From positions 37,937 to 101,936 of the forward strand of contig NZ_JAMZFY010000004.1 in the NCBI RefSeq assembly GCF_025457605.1: DNA of 64,000 nt, read 5' to 3'. Below the pieces are notes generated by a model, which was not told where the DNA came from, made no database searches, and was given only the letters and a program-made list of their open reading frames with translations. Source of the stretch: Haloarcula laminariae. GTDB lineage: Archaea; Halobacteriota; Halobacteria; Halobacteriales; Haloarculaceae. Below are positions 1-9,278 of this stretch, in pieces (the first letter of the stretch is position 1; the number at the start of each line of letters is the position of its first letter). The position numbers and the translations under genes were made by a program.

Positions 1-407
1 CCGGTCTGGGGTCCGTTGGGAACCAGATTTAGATCCTCGCCAATGTAGTCCTGGGCCAGTCGCATCGCAAACTGGCGTTCCTCGTTCGAGTATTCACCCG
101 CGACCAGCCGCCAGAGCACGAGCAGATGGAGGCGGCCTGGCTCATATTCTACCGCGGTCTCGCTGGCTGTTTCACCCCAGAACTCTCGTAACAGGATGTC
201 GGTCTCGTCGTAGACGTCGTCGACGACCGTCTGCAATCGTTCAGAGTCATCGTATGGGTACTCTTTGTCGTCGCTGATGATGTCGATGTGTTTCTGGATG
301 AGCTCATGGACGTACTCCGATAGCGAACAGTCCAGCTCCTCAGTACGGTCTTCCAGCCATCGTTTGTTCTCTTCGGTCGTATGGATCTGAAATGTCGAAT
401 CCTTCAT
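1..407 (-). CDS. Small regulator-like protein, 3' end outside window
   Basis: The product begins MKDSTFQIHTTEENKRWLED and runs off the window edge, so the C-terminus is missing. The short beta-like N-terminus followed by two predicted helices (residues about 10-50, containing CSLSEYVHELIQKHID) resembles a ribbon-helix-helix or CopG-type DNA-binding fold; that is an inference from pattern. The remainder is acidic and helical with no motif I recognise. The start codon overlaps the stop of the upstream 42-residue ORF (ATGA), so it is translationally coupled and is the last visible member of the conjugation-like operon that begins near 8.9 kb. It may be a regulator of the element or a plasmid-maintenance protein. 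Confidence 0.6.
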   Translation of the reverse strand, partial: MKDSTFQIHTTEENKRWLEDRTEELDCSLSEYVHELIQKHIDIISDDKEYPYDDSERLQTVVDDVYDETDILLREFWGETASETAVEYEPGRLHLLVLWRLVAGEYSNEERQFAMRLAQDYIGEDLNLVPNGPQT

Positions 408-532
408 CGTTCACCACACTCCTGGGCAGTCCCAGTCTGTCCACGAAACACCTTGGCGTCGATCCCTACAGGGGGTGCTACAGGTGTATCAGCCGGCTCT
501 CCGGGCTGAACCGTCGGCTCTCGCTCACTCAT
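404..532 (-). CDS. 42-residue coupled small protein
   Basis: This short ORF encodes MSEREPTVQPGEPADTPVAP followed by a Gly/Thr-rich tail ending in ECGER. Its ATG overlaps the end of the VirB4-like gene, and its TGA overlaps the ATG of the next gene in an ATGA arrangement. That double coupling is the main reason to believe it is translated. The protein is proline-rich with no domain I recognise; it could be a small accessory or simply a translational bridge between its neighbours. Confidence 0.45.
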   Translation of the reverse strand: MSEREPTVQPGEPADTPVAPPVGIDAKVFRGQTGTAQECGER

Positions 533-3500
533 TGTCATCACCGCTGGCAGTCGTCTTGTCTTCCGTACTCCAAATCCCGTTGCCCTCTGGATCGAACGTC
601 ACCGTTCGCTTGTCATCACCCGGGACACCGGGCTCAGACTGTCTCTCCGATGGCTGTAGATTGGACCCTGTCGTCCCGGACGTCTCTGACTCTGTCACTT
701 CCAGCATGCCGTCCGTCGAGGACGAAGTTCGTTCCTGTGAGACTGAGGTGCGTTCGTCGGTGCCAGCTAACGCACCGCCGTCGGCAACCGCTTTCGAGGG
801 CATCTGTCGGTCGAGGGCCACGGAGACTATCTCCACCAGTTCGTCTTCACTCAGTTCGTTCAGCAGCTTTTCAGCCCGTTCCGGTGTGAGTCCATGAACC
901 TGCGTCAGTTCATGTTCCATCGCCTCAGTGTACACGAACTGTTCGAACTGCTGGACCTTCGGCGATACCTGATCTGCGAGTTCGTCGAGGACATCTCGAC
1001 CGTGAGCATCGAGATCGATGACACGCTTTTCCTCCCACGACGTCCGGATAGTCAGCGGGTAGTCGCCGTGCTCGTCGACCCGAACGAGAGCTTGAGAATA
1101 CCCCTGACCGTCGCCGATGGACTCTTTGCCAGCCTCGGCTGTCTGGATGTAGTACTGCTGTTCGCTGGTCAGGCCGGCCTTCTTGGCGGTGTGGTCGCCC
1201 AGGTCCGGCTCGCGATGGTGGACCATGATCGGACACATCCCCGCTATCTCTTCGGCGACACCGTTGTCGTAGAACTCCTGGAGCGTCTGGGAGAGCATCA
1301 CCAGCCGTAGCCCGGCGTGTCGCTGGTGGCGAGCAATTTGGTTGAGGAACGCCAGATTGGCGTCATCGTTGAATAGGTAGTGGGCCTCGTCGATGATGAT
1401 CTCCACTTTCGAATCCATGTTCTTGGCCTGCTGGTACAGTGTCGACAGCAGCAGCTGCATGATGAACGACTGTTTGCCCAGACCATCGCCAGTGCCTTCG
1501 ACCTGCTGGAGGTCGAGATAGACTGCCTTGCTCGAATCGTCGATGAGCTTCATGTCCGACGCCTGCGAGAGATTCCCGTACGTACTGCCCTCACGGAACG
1601 GATGCAGCGCGACCGAGAGCTCATCGGCATATTCCCGGATTTTCTGACGCGAGGAGTCCGTGGTCGCGCCGGGGAACATTCCGGGGCTGTCCTGCAGTCG
1701 GTCCAGCAGGTCCAGGAAGTCCTGCATGTTGGGCGAGTTCTCGGGTGTGTGCGTCGACGGATCATCGGGCTCGATATCGGATTCTGCGAAGATCGTATCG
1801 ATGATGAACGTGATCAGCCCACTGTGCATTTCCAGCTGGACGTCACGGGCTTCGAGGAAGTTCTCGATGACCCCGTAGACTTCGTCTTTCTTCGCTGCGA
1901 CAGGCTGCATGTCCGGCGATTGCTCTAGGATATGCTCCGGCGTCGGGTGCATCTCGCAGGGATTGAGCGGCGTCTCACCGCTGACGGTAATCGTCTTCGC
2001 GTCCAGCATTTTCGCGCTGCCGCGCATATCTCCGACCGGGTCGATGTAGACCTGCTTGACGTCGGGCCGTTTCTTCATCATCCGCATCGCCCGTGCTTGC
2101 GTGCCGTGCGTTTTCCCGCCCCCAGGCATCCCCGTCACGAGCTCAGAGTGGCCGGTTTCGAGGTCCCATGGGTCGATCAGCAACGAGGAGTTGTTGTGCC
2201 CATGGGTTCCGTACTCGATACCGTTCTCCATGCGGAGGTAGTTCGACGAGAACGGGAACAACGACCCCAGTGCCTCGCTGGTCATCGACGAGAGACGATC
2301 TTTCCCGAGCTCGTTCGCCCCGATTGGCGAGACAGTCACCAGACCGTCCTCTTGTCGGCGGGTGGCCCGCTTGATGCTACAGTTCGCGGGCGAGTCCCGG
2401 AGCACGCTTTCGAGCTGGTTCGTCCGTCGACGGAGTTCCTCTTCGCTCTCGGCAGTGATACGGACAAACACGCCAGCGCGGAATAGCGACGTGTGATTAC
2501 GCCGGACCATCTGCCGGATGAACTTGGCCTGGTTCACATCTTGTTGGATGTCTTCCGCTTGAATCTGGCCCTGGTCATCCTGAACGACCTGCAGGGAGGA
2601 GATCCATTTCTCCATGACCGTCAGTGCCTCCTGCGTGTCGTACGGGTCGATGTGAATGGACACGTCGGCACGAAGGTCCGTATCCAGCAGCAGGCGTTCG
2701 AGCAGCCCGTTTGACGGTTCTTCGGGGAAGGTTTCGACCCAGAACGTTCGGGCGTAGGTCTCTTGGTCGATGAATGCATGATCCTCGGCCCAGTCGATGG
2801 CCGTGGGTGCGACCAGCGACTGGTGTTCGTGGCCAGGATTCGATACACCGTGGGGAACCTCCACAGCTTCATCGATACCTCTCGTCTCGCTATCAGTCCC
2901 TTCGGCAGTTGCATGGTTCTCGAGCATCTCGCTGGCGCGAGCGAGCTCTCTATCGGAGTACGTAATCGGCGAGATATCGGCTGCCTGCTCGATATCACCG
3001 AACTGCCGTGGCTCACAGGCCCAGTAGTCCTTGGTAAGCTGGGCGAGCTTGTACGACGATACGGGCTCGCTTCGACACCGATAGAGACTGTCGACCGAGC
3101 GAGCGACTCTGGAGAGTCGGTCGTGGAGTTTCTTGGCCTTGTGTTCCTCTCGCTCCCCGGCAGTCAGTCCGTTGCTCCCGACACTGGAGACCAACTCACC
3201 CACCACCGGAAGGTCTTCAAGGTAGTTCGCAACAGACGCGTCATCACTGACGAGGTCCTCAATCTCGGCATCGGTGACTGTGACGATGATGTAGTATTCG
3301 CGTTGCATCTCGGTCTCGGCGACGATTTCGCCATCATCGTCGGTATGTCGGTTGAGCCACTCCATGAGGACCCCCCGGAAGATGGAGTGGTTCTGTGTAT
3401 CGGCATCCTCGAGCCGCTCTTTGTGGGCCTTGATATGCTCCGTGTTGTCAGCATCTCGCGTCGTGACGTAGATCTTGGCGGTACCTTCCAATGAGTTAAC

Positions 3501-3986
3501 CATCTCAGTCAGGGACTGGACAGCGTTCTGCCACTGCTCACCGTCTTCGAGGGCCATGTTGGCTGGCTGGACCTCGACGGCCCCGACGTAGGCGCCGTCG
3601 ACCCGCTCGATTCCGTGGGGCATGATGCGTTTCAGCCGGGTAGCATTCCGAGTGTCCTGGGCCCCATCGTCGACGGTGTGTTCCTCTTCTTTGACCCGCC
3701 AGAACGCCCGGACACGAAGCCACTCAGTCAGCCGGTAGTAGTTCGGCCGGACTGCTCGCAGCGTGAAGAGGCCGACCTCAGCCAGAACCAATCCGAGCAG
3801 CGCCGGGAGGGTCACACTGGCTGGGACGAACGGCATTCCCAAGACGAGTACAAACAGGAAGACGGGAGCAGCGAACAGGAGCAGTTCACCGAGGGTATAT
3901 CCGCCCCAGAACTCGGTCGTATCCCCGAGTGAGCCGTGGATGATGTTCGTACTGTACTGCTGTGTGCTCTGTTGTGCTTGTGCCAT
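525..3986 (-). CDS. VirB4/HerA-like conjugation ATPase
   Basis: The 1153-residue product is likely the motor ATPase of an archaeal type IV secretion-like (conjugation) apparatus. Two hydrophobic segments lie near the N-terminus (about residues 33-80). The Walker A motif GMPGGGKTHG is near residue 620, a Walker B strand KVEIIIDEAHYLF near 863, and a sensor-like MLSQTLQEF follows, the order expected of VirB4/TraC/HerA ATPases. A Ser/Thr-rich acidic tail follows. The start was set at 3986 (MAQAQQSTQQ), seven bases after the upstream stop, because the longer reading would overlap the end of the TrbL-like gene. It sits in a five-gene run with pilin-like, secreted, lipoprotein and polytopic membrane proteins. 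Confidence 0.85.
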   Translation of the reverse strand: MAQAQQSTQQYSTNIIHGSLGDTTEFWGGYTLGELLLFAAPVFLFVLVLGMPFVPASVTLPALLGLVLAEVGLFTLRAVRPNYYRLTEWLRVRAFWRVKEEEHTVDDGAQDTRNATRLKRIMPHGIERVDGAYVGAVEVQPANMALEDGEQWQNAVQSLTEMVNSLEGTAKIYVTTRDADNTEHIKAHKERLEDADTQNHSIFRGVLMEWLNRHTDDDGEIVAETEMQREYYIIVTVTDAEIEDLVSDDASVANYLEDLPVVGELVSSVGSNGLTAGEREEHKAKKLHDRLSRVARSVDSLYRCRSEPVSSYKLAQLTKDYWACEPRQFGDIEQAADISPITYSDRELARASEMLENHATAEGTDSETRGIDEAVEVPHGVSNPGHEHQSLVAPTAIDWAEDHAFIDQETYARTFWVETFPEEPSNGLLERLLLDTDLRADVSIHIDPYDTQEALTVMEKWISSLQVVQDDQGQIQAEDIQQDVNQAKFIRQMVRRNHTSLFRAGVFVRITAESEEELRRRTNQLESVLRDSPANCSIKRATRRQEDGLVTVSPIGANELGKDRLSSMTSEALGSLFPFSSNYLRMENGIEYGTHGHNNSSLLIDPWDLETGHSELVTGMPGGGKTHGTQARAMRMMKKRPDVKQVYIDPVGDMRGSAKMLDAKTITVSGETPLNPCEMHPTPEHILEQSPDMQPVAAKKDEVYGVIENFLEARDVQLEMHSGLITFIIDTIFAESDIEPDDPSTHTPENSPNMQDFLDLLDRLQDSPGMFPGATTDSSRQKIREYADELSVALHPFREGSTYGNLSQASDMKLIDDSSKAVYLDLQQVEGTGDGLGKQSFIMQLLLSTLYQQAKNMDSKVEIIIDEAHYLFNDDANLAFLNQIARHQRHAGLRLVMLSQTLQEFYDNGVAEEIAGMCPIMVHHREPDLGDHTAKKAGLTSEQQYYIQTAEAGKESIGDGQGYSQALVRVDEHGDYPLTIRTSWEEKRVIDLDAHGRDVLDELADQVSPKVQQFEQFVYTEAMEHELTQVHGLTPERAEKLLNELSEDELVEIVSVALDRQMPSKAVADGGALAGTDERTSVSQERTSSSTDGMLEVTESETSGTTGSNLQPSERQSEPGVPGDDKRTVTFDPEGNGIWSTEDKTTASGDDNE

Positions 3987-3993
3987 AGTTTGA

Positions 3994-5808
3994 TTAGGTG
4001 TTCGGGGAGTCGTCTCGCGGTCGATACGCATCGGGACCGAGCACGTCGTCATCGGTCGCGAACAAGTCTTTGGCGTTGGCAGCCCCACCCGTTGCAGGCG
4101 AGTCACCATCGTCGCCAGCATCGGTGGTCGGAGCGGCCCCAGCTGCGGGATCGTCATCGTCAGCACTGTCTACTTGACCAGCAGCACTGTCGACGTCCGA
4201 GGGGACCTGCGCTGCATCATCAGGGGGCGAACCGTCCTCAACAGTGGTTCCCTCATCGAGCAGGTCCCAGTAGCGGACAGTGTCGCCAAGGTCAGGAGCG
4301 TCTGATTCCGCTGCCGAACCCCGCCCTGTGTCAGGCAGACGGCCTTGAGCGGGAGGGCCGGCAGGTTCAGGCGGCCGGGAGCCGCTGGGGTCTGATGTCG
4401 GATTTGGAGCGGTCCGAATTGCGTTCTCAGGGCCTGGGTCAGATGGGTCTGGACCTGCTGTTGGGCCAGGGTCGGAGGCTCCAGAACCGTTCGAGCCACC
4501 GAAGTTCGCGTTCGACAGGCCTCGATGGAGATTCATAGCGCCATAGGCCGCCCGACCAATACGACCCTTCGCAGCGTTCCCCAGCGCGCTGAAACCGCCA
4601 GCCGCGCTCAGTGCTCCCCCAGACCCTGCGACTGCGCCGGCACCGGCGGTCGCAGCACCGGCGCCAATTGCTGCCGAGGCCTTGGCAGGTTTCTTCACCG
4701 ACTGTTTCGCTCCGCCGAGGGTCTGCTCGCTCACCCGCACCGCAGTCCGACTGCTCCGAACAATCATCTCTTTTTGAGCCTTCGCTGCCAGGAAGATCGT
4801 GGCGATAGAGGCCAGTGCGGTGAGCCCCTCAGGCAGACCCCATGCGTCTGTTTCAAAGCTTATCCTGAAGAGGACAGCTGCTGGGATGCCACCCGCCAAA
4901 GCCCCAGGGTATGCGCCAGCAATTTGCTTAGCGAGTCCAGCGAACCGATTGAACGGCCATACTTCTAGCGGCCAGAAGGCCGCCACAAGCGGCATACACA
5001 GCGTTAGCAATATAATCAGTATCCAGCGGACAATCGCGATAAATATCGCTTTCAGGTATACATAAAGGCCAACGAGAACAAGGATCGCAAGCAGTCCCGG
5101 GTTTTTCACCGAAATCTCTGTAATCGAATACAAGGTGTTTACAACCTTGTCAATATCGTACCCAGAGAAAACGATTTGTCGGGCAAGAATATCGAAGAAT
5201 TGCGTCGCGAGAGACGCAGCAGGTAGCCAGAGGAAAATCGCGAAGAACACCATCACGACTCGCCGGCCGACCTGTTTGCGGACCACTGGATCCATCGACT
5301 TGTATCGCAGGCCGACAGCAGCTAGTGTGATGAACTGGAGACCGAGAGCTAAACCGACAATTCCCTCAAAATAGACATTCGAAATAAGTCCACTCCAGGG
5401 ATCATTAGTGGCGCCTGTGAACGCTATCTCAAGCGGTCCTGCAACAGTGTCACCCTTAGGTGATGGAGTCTCCACTAAAGGCGTGATGAGGGCTCTGAAG
5501 AAAGATCTGAATGCGTTCTGTACCCCAGTTGCGAGCCCCTCAAGGAACGCATCAATGCCAGCTTCTATGGGATTTTCGAGTACGCTCTCGGTGAATACCT
5601 GTGTTTTGAGGTCCTCGACTAACTTGGTGAGGAATTTCGGGATGAAATCATCGATGAAATCCTGAACCGATGGCACATCGACGTTAACATCGACATCTCC
5701 GACGCCCCCTCCATCGCCACCGTCACCATTACCATCGCCACTGTCACCTCCTCCACCATCACCGCAACCAGGAAAAGGATCAGGACAAGGGACTTGCCTC
5801 TGGCTCAT
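3994..5808 (-). CDS. VirB6/TrbL-like polytopic membrane protein
   Basis: The 604-residue protein has a Gly/Asp-rich N-terminus, then a central block with about six hydrophobic segments (roughly residues 135-350, including LLAILVLVGLYVYLKAIFIA). An Ala/Gly-rich stretch (about 360-420) and a long acidic, Pro-rich cytoplasmic tail follow. This plan (a membrane core followed by an Ala/Gly-rich and disordered tail) matches TrbL/VirB6 proteins of conjugation systems, and its position immediately before the VirB4-like gene supports that. No enzymatic motif is visible. Its start overlaps the stop of the lipoprotein gene (ATGA), so translation is coupled. Assignment to VirB6/TrbL is by architecture and context, not by a signature residue. 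Confidence 0.7.
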   Translation of the reverse strand: MSQRQVPCPDPFPGCGDGGGGDSGDGNGDGGDGGGVGDVDVNVDVPSVQDFIDDFIPKFLTKLVEDLKTQVFTESVLENPIEAGIDAFLEGLATGVQNAFRSFFRALITPLVETPSPKGDTVAGPLEIAFTGATNDPWSGLISNVYFEGIVGLALGLQFITLAAVGLRYKSMDPVVRKQVGRRVVMVFFAIFLWLPAASLATQFFDILARQIVFSGYDIDKVVNTLYSITEISVKNPGLLAILVLVGLYVYLKAIFIAIVRWILIILLTLCMPLVAAFWPLEVWPFNRFAGLAKQIAGAYPGALAGGIPAAVLFRISFETDAWGLPEGLTALASIATIFLAAKAQKEMIVRSSRTAVRVSEQTLGGAKQSVKKPAKASAAIGAGAATAGAGAVAGSGGALSAAGGFSALGNAAKGRIGRAAYGAMNLHRGLSNANFGGSNGSGASDPGPTAGPDPSDPGPENAIRTAPNPTSDPSGSRPPEPAGPPAQGRLPDTGRGSAAESDAPDLGDTVRYWDLLDEGTTVEDGSPPDDAAQVPSDVDSAAGQVDSADDDDPAAGAAPTTDAGDDGDSPATGGAANAKDLFATDDDVLGPDAYRPRDDSPNT

Positions 5809-6704
5809 GAGTCAGTTGATTTTGTGGGGGAGACAGTTGGTGATCCAGTCAGCGAACCGCAATGAGTACCGTTAGTCGAATATGTGATGGTTTGAGAGAC
5901 GCTCAATATGTTCGCCCAGAGGGACGAAATAGTAAATTCGAGCTTTCGCTCCGTATTATCTGGACAACCGATCCCCTTCCATATGCTGAGTGGCACTGTT
6001 GCTGCACCCGTACTGTCGGGCTTGATAACTGAGAACTCAGACGCTAGTCTCTGCCCGGCTGCATCGTTACCAGGGACATTCGCGTACTGAATGATTCCCG
6101 GAGAAGTAGGATGTGGGCCCGTGTTTTTGAGGACGATAGCCAAATCTAGGTCATCTACACCGTCAACTGATTCGCCCCACGCAACTCGTTGGACTTCGAC
6201 AGAAGTGCCAAGCCGGAGTGGAATTCGTTCATCGTCTTTGTCGGTTTCTTCGGTAAGGTTGACAACGATGGTATTTTCACCAGAAGTTATCGCCTCAACT
6301 TCTGGTGGCTCCTCGCTGTACTCATTATCCGCCCCGTCAGCAAGGGTAAGTGTCGCCTTTCCCTGTTCAGGAAATGCTAATGTGTACTCATTGTCTCGTG
6401 CATCCAATAGATCTATAGTGACTATATCCACCGAGTTTTGGAGTTCTAACTCTAATGATAGCTCCAAGCCATCAGCCACGAAACTGCTGTCAGTGATATA
6501 CTCCGACTGCTCTTCTGGCGGGACCCAGCCTTCAGCACCGGACTCATCACCAGAACTACCTCCAGTCGATGGAGGTGGGGATTCTGGAGACCCTGAAGAC
6601 GGTGAGTCAGAACACCCCGCCAGCGCGGTCAGGCCACCGCCAAGGAGTGTCAACGCTGTTCGTCGGTCGATACTGTCGCTGTATGAGTGTGGGTTCTGTG
6701 TCAT
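5805..6704 (-). CDS. Tat-exported lipoprotein of the conjugation-like operon
   Basis: The N-terminus carries twin arginines (DRRTALTLLGGGLTALAGC), a hydrophobic stretch and an LAGC lipobox with cysteine at about residue 31, the standard haloarchaeal Tat lipoprotein signal. A low-complexity Ser/Pro/Gly linker follows (about 32-60), then a beta-rich acidic domain with no family I recognise. The mature protein should be anchored to the outer face of the membrane by lipid. It overlaps both neighbours by ATGA junctions, which places it within the secretion or conjugation apparatus. A surface adhesin or a channel-stabilising lipoprotein (VirB7-like role) are both possible; neither is shown by the sequence. 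Confidence 0.7.
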   Translation of the reverse strand: MTQNPHSYSDSIDRRTALTLLGGGLTALAGCSDSPSSGSPESPPPSTGGSSGDESGAEGWVPPEEQSEYITDSSFVADGLELSLELELQNSVDIVTIDLLDARDNEYTLAFPEQGKATLTLADGADNEYSEEPPEVEAITSGENTIVVNLTEETDKDDERIPLRLGTSVEVQRVAWGESVDGVDDLDLAIVLKNTGPHPTSPGIIQYANVPGNDAAGQRLASEFSVIKPDSTGAATVPLSIWKGIGCPDNTERKLEFTISSLWANILSVSQTITYSTNGTHCGSLTGSPTVSPTKSTDS

Positions 6705-8416
6705 GGTTCGTACCAGCCGAGGAATTTTCCTCTTGTGAGGATGTCAAAGCCGTACAGCAGCAGATAGAGCGGCAGGAACACCAGCCCAGTAATGACGATG
6801 AAGTCGATAATCTCGCGAATCGCAGGCAGATTCGCTGTGTCAAGGAAGGACCCGTTCGTCGCCAACGCTGGATAGGTCCGGGACTGGTCCCACCACGGAG
6901 CGGGCGGCTCGTACCGCAGTCTTCCCCTCCGAACTCTCGCTTGATCCAGTTCGACTACCACTTTCCCACCATCGGCCGGCGTCAGCCGCCGTTCAACACG
7001 GGTCTCACGAGTCGTGAGGATAATCCGCCCACGCTTGAGGGGCGCGCCAGCCCGTGGACGTATCGATACTCGCAGTCGAGTCCCAGCGTCACTCGTGTTC
7101 AGCACCTGCGCGGTGAGATTCACTTCGTAGGCAGTCGGTGGCTCACTGGTGTTCACTGAGACGTTTACTGACCGACCACGGACGAGACCGTAGACGGTGA
7201 ACTTGCCGGCGTCACGAAGCGAGCGGGAACTATGGAGCGTAAATCGGTTGGCCGTCGTCGAGTTGTCCGCTCGGTCTAACTCGATTTCCGGTGGGAGCGA
7301 CGGCTGCGGTGCCATCGCTGTCTCCGGATATGTGAGGTCAACGGGCACGTCACGAGACTGGGTCGCCCCATCATCCGTTGGGTTGAGCCACTCGTAGGTG
7401 AGTTCAGGGCTCGCAGTTACCGGCACTGCATGCACTTCGTAGGGGGCAATCGGCTGCCACTCCGGCGCCACAGTGCTGGGTTCCGTAGCTGTCGTCTCCC
7501 AGTCGACCCACCCATCACCGTTGCGAGTGTAGTAGTACCATTGGCTGTGAGCACGCAGTCCATTGTCGAACTGCACTCGATGCCACAACCCAGGTACAGA
7601 CAGGGTCAGCGCACTGTCGGTTCGAGTCGTTCCAGTCTCGTTGCGCCAGGCCAGCTGGCCGGACACACCGAGTCCGGAGAGATCCTGGACCCGGACCGTT
7701 TCCGAGTCGGTCACCGCCATCGTGTACGACCGAACGTGGTTGTCGGCGGGTTGTACCGTCCCCGTGAGTCGAAGCCGCACTGTCAGATTCGTTGTCCCGG
7801 ACAGCCCGCGGTACTGTAGTTCGGGTGTCAACGACGACGACGTATCTACGACAGTTCCGTTGGCCAGCAATTCGACCTGACCGCCAAGACCGGTGAGATT
7901 CGCCCCGACTGGGCTCGTAGTGGAATTGAGCAGCCGGTCATTGAGTCGGAAATTCGACACAGCCCGGACGGTGCCGTTCGGACTCCCGTAGCGCTGCTTG
8001 CCCGCTCGGGAATGGACGATGGTCGAGGGCGTAATCGAGAAAATCTCGGTATACACCTCACTGAAGAGCCGCCCGTCGATGTCTGTCGAGGACTGTAACC
8101 GACAGCAAGACTCCCAACTCACGTGCGAGGGTCGGGCCGAAAAGTTCGCTCCGCCAGTGCTGTAGCGACCGACATATCGATCGTTCCAGGACGTCACGTT
8201 CGGTGGGCGTGATTGGGCACTCTCGGTGCGATTGGCAGCAGGCTGTTGTGCAGCTCGGAGCGTCGGTGTTCCGTTAGCTGTCCGATTCTCCGCTTGCTGC
8301 TGAACGATGGGCGACACTCGCTCAGTCTGTAGTCCCACTCCCGAAGCAACGACTGTCGGCGTCGTCACTACCAGACAGACCAATACCGGCACCAACACCC
8401 GGAGTGGAACGGACAT
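6701..8416 (-). CDS. Secreted, membrane-anchored envelope protein
   Basis: The 571-residue product starts with a Sec-type signal (MSVPLRVLVPVLVCLVVTTP). A long extracellular region rich in Thr, Ser and N-x-S/T sequons, and beta-rich throughout, follows, ending with one transmembrane helix near residues 538-560 and a short Arg/Lys-containing cytoplasmic tail (GKFLGWYEP). This is the topology of a type I surface glycoprotein. Its position between the pilin-like gene and the Tat lipoprotein suggests an envelope component of the conjugation-like machine, perhaps contacting the recipient or threading the S-layer. No recognised domain was seen, so the role is inferred from context only. Confidence 0.65.
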   Translation of the reverse strand: MSVPLRVLVPVLVCLVVTTPTVVASGVGLQTERVSPIVQQQAENRTANGTPTLRAAQQPAANRTESAQSRPPNVTSWNDRYVGRYSTGGANFSARPSHVSWESCCRLQSSTDIDGRLFSEVYTEIFSITPSTIVHSRAGKQRYGSPNGTVRAVSNFRLNDRLLNSTTSPVGANLTGLGGQVELLANGTVVDTSSSLTPELQYRGLSGTTNLTVRLRLTGTVQPADNHVRSYTMAVTDSETVRVQDLSGLGVSGQLAWRNETGTTRTDSALTLSVPGLWHRVQFDNGLRAHSQWYYYTRNGDGWVDWETTATEPSTVAPEWQPIAPYEVHAVPVTASPELTYEWLNPTDDGATQSRDVPVDLTYPETAMAPQPSLPPEIELDRADNSTTANRFTLHSSRSLRDAGKFTVYGLVRGRSVNVSVNTSEPPTAYEVNLTAQVLNTSDAGTRLRVSIRPRAGAPLKRGRIILTTRETRVERRLTPADGGKVVVELDQARVRRGRLRYEPPAPWWDQSRTYPALATNGSFLDTANLPAIREIIDFIVITGLVFLPLYLLLYGFDILTRGKFLGWYEP

Positions 8417-8428
8417 ACGTGCTTATGA

Positions 8429-8893
8429 TCAGGCGAGGGGGTTCACACAGTCGCTGAACGTGAAATTCGCTTGATTGGCGAATTTGCTGATGAGTTCAGG
8501 GGAGACAATTGCCAGCAGAATCACCCCAAACCCAGTCATCGACAGGATGAGGTCCTTTCGGGCCTCATTTTGCTGGTTGGGGTTGCCCGACGCTCGCATA
8601 TACGAGAGCCCAGAGCGACCGACGTAGAACATCGTCGTTGGGAGTCCGAGTCCAACCAACGCTCCAAACGTGACATCAAGGAGCCCTTCGACACTGGTGC
8701 CACAGTAGGTGTCTCCGAACGTCGTCTGGGCCATTGCGGTCCCGCTAAACAGGAGCAGGACTAGCGAAAACTGGGCGGCTCGTCTAAATGTGGTGTTCGT
8801 GGTAGCCTGTGCGGCCCGAAGTTTGGCATGTGCAGCGAGTGATCGGAGTGATATTGAGTGCGATGCGTCCGTACTGCGAGGGCTGTTGCTCAT
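8429..8893 (-). CDS. VirB2/TrbC-type pilin-like protein
   Basis: A 154-residue protein with a Ser/Ala/Arg-rich N-terminus and a hydrophobic segment FSLVLLLFSGTAMAQ that ends in a plausible AMA-Q signal cleavage site near residue 55. Two further hydrophobic helices follow (GLLDVTFGALVGLGLPTTMF and DLILSMTGFGVILLAIV) joined by a polar loop. A long signal followed by two helices is the VirB2/TrbC pilin plan. It is the first gene of the minus-strand operon, with 12 bases to the next gene. Two cysteines (near residues 64 and 149) could form a disulphide outside the cell. Assignment rests on topology and neighbours. Confidence 0.65.
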   Translation of the reverse strand: MSNSPRSTDASHSISLRSLAAHAKLRAAQATTNTTFRRAAQFSLVLLLFSGTAMAQTTFGDTYCGTSVEGLLDVTFGALVGLGLPTTMFYVGRSGLSYMRASGNPNQQNEARKDLILSMTGFGVILLAIVSPELISKFANQANFTFSDCVNPLA

Positions 8894-9278
8894 GGATTTC
8901 TCTCGTTGGATGGTGGTTGCTTACTGTGCGATGCATTCGAGGACTACACCCGGTCAGGGGACGGGCTTCATTACCTTAGTATTCTTATTAGTGATAGTTT
9001 CCCCACGTTCACATCACCTATCTCGGGATACTTCTTTTCGGACTAAAAAGTTTTAGTTTCAATTTTCCCTGAGCCATATATTACGTAGTAATATAGAGAA
9101 CGGTCTTCTAAGACCTCAAAAGTGGGTTTAATTATAATCGAATATTTTATATTAGTATACTATTGTATATTTTTTCTGAAATAATAATCTATAGGCAAAA
9201 TAAAAGTCAGCATTAGAATAAATGCTGTTCTGAATGGCTACTTGAAAAATAAGGTTGCACCGATACTGCGTCGGTTCC
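8894..9278. promoter_or_regulatory. AT-rich intergenic region with three palindromes
   Basis: This 385-base gap lies between the first gene of the conjugation-like operon and the 3' end of the integrase. It is strongly AT-rich and holds three perfect inverted repeats. The first is ACTAAAA/TTTTAGT (arms 9042-9048 and 9051-9057). The second is TATATTAC/GTAATATA (arms 9077-9084 and 9088-9095). The third is the 10-bp palindrome TAGTATACTA (9153-9162). A TATA-like ACTAATAAGAATAC on the minus strand near 8975-8990 could drive the operon. The palindromes may be operators, a transfer origin or part of an attachment site. Confidence 0.45.

Noticed and set aside
3987..4166. Longer N-terminus for the VirB4-like gene
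   Set aside because: It lies inside the end of the TrbL-like gene and has a non-acidic composition; MAQAQQ at 3986 fits the spacing.
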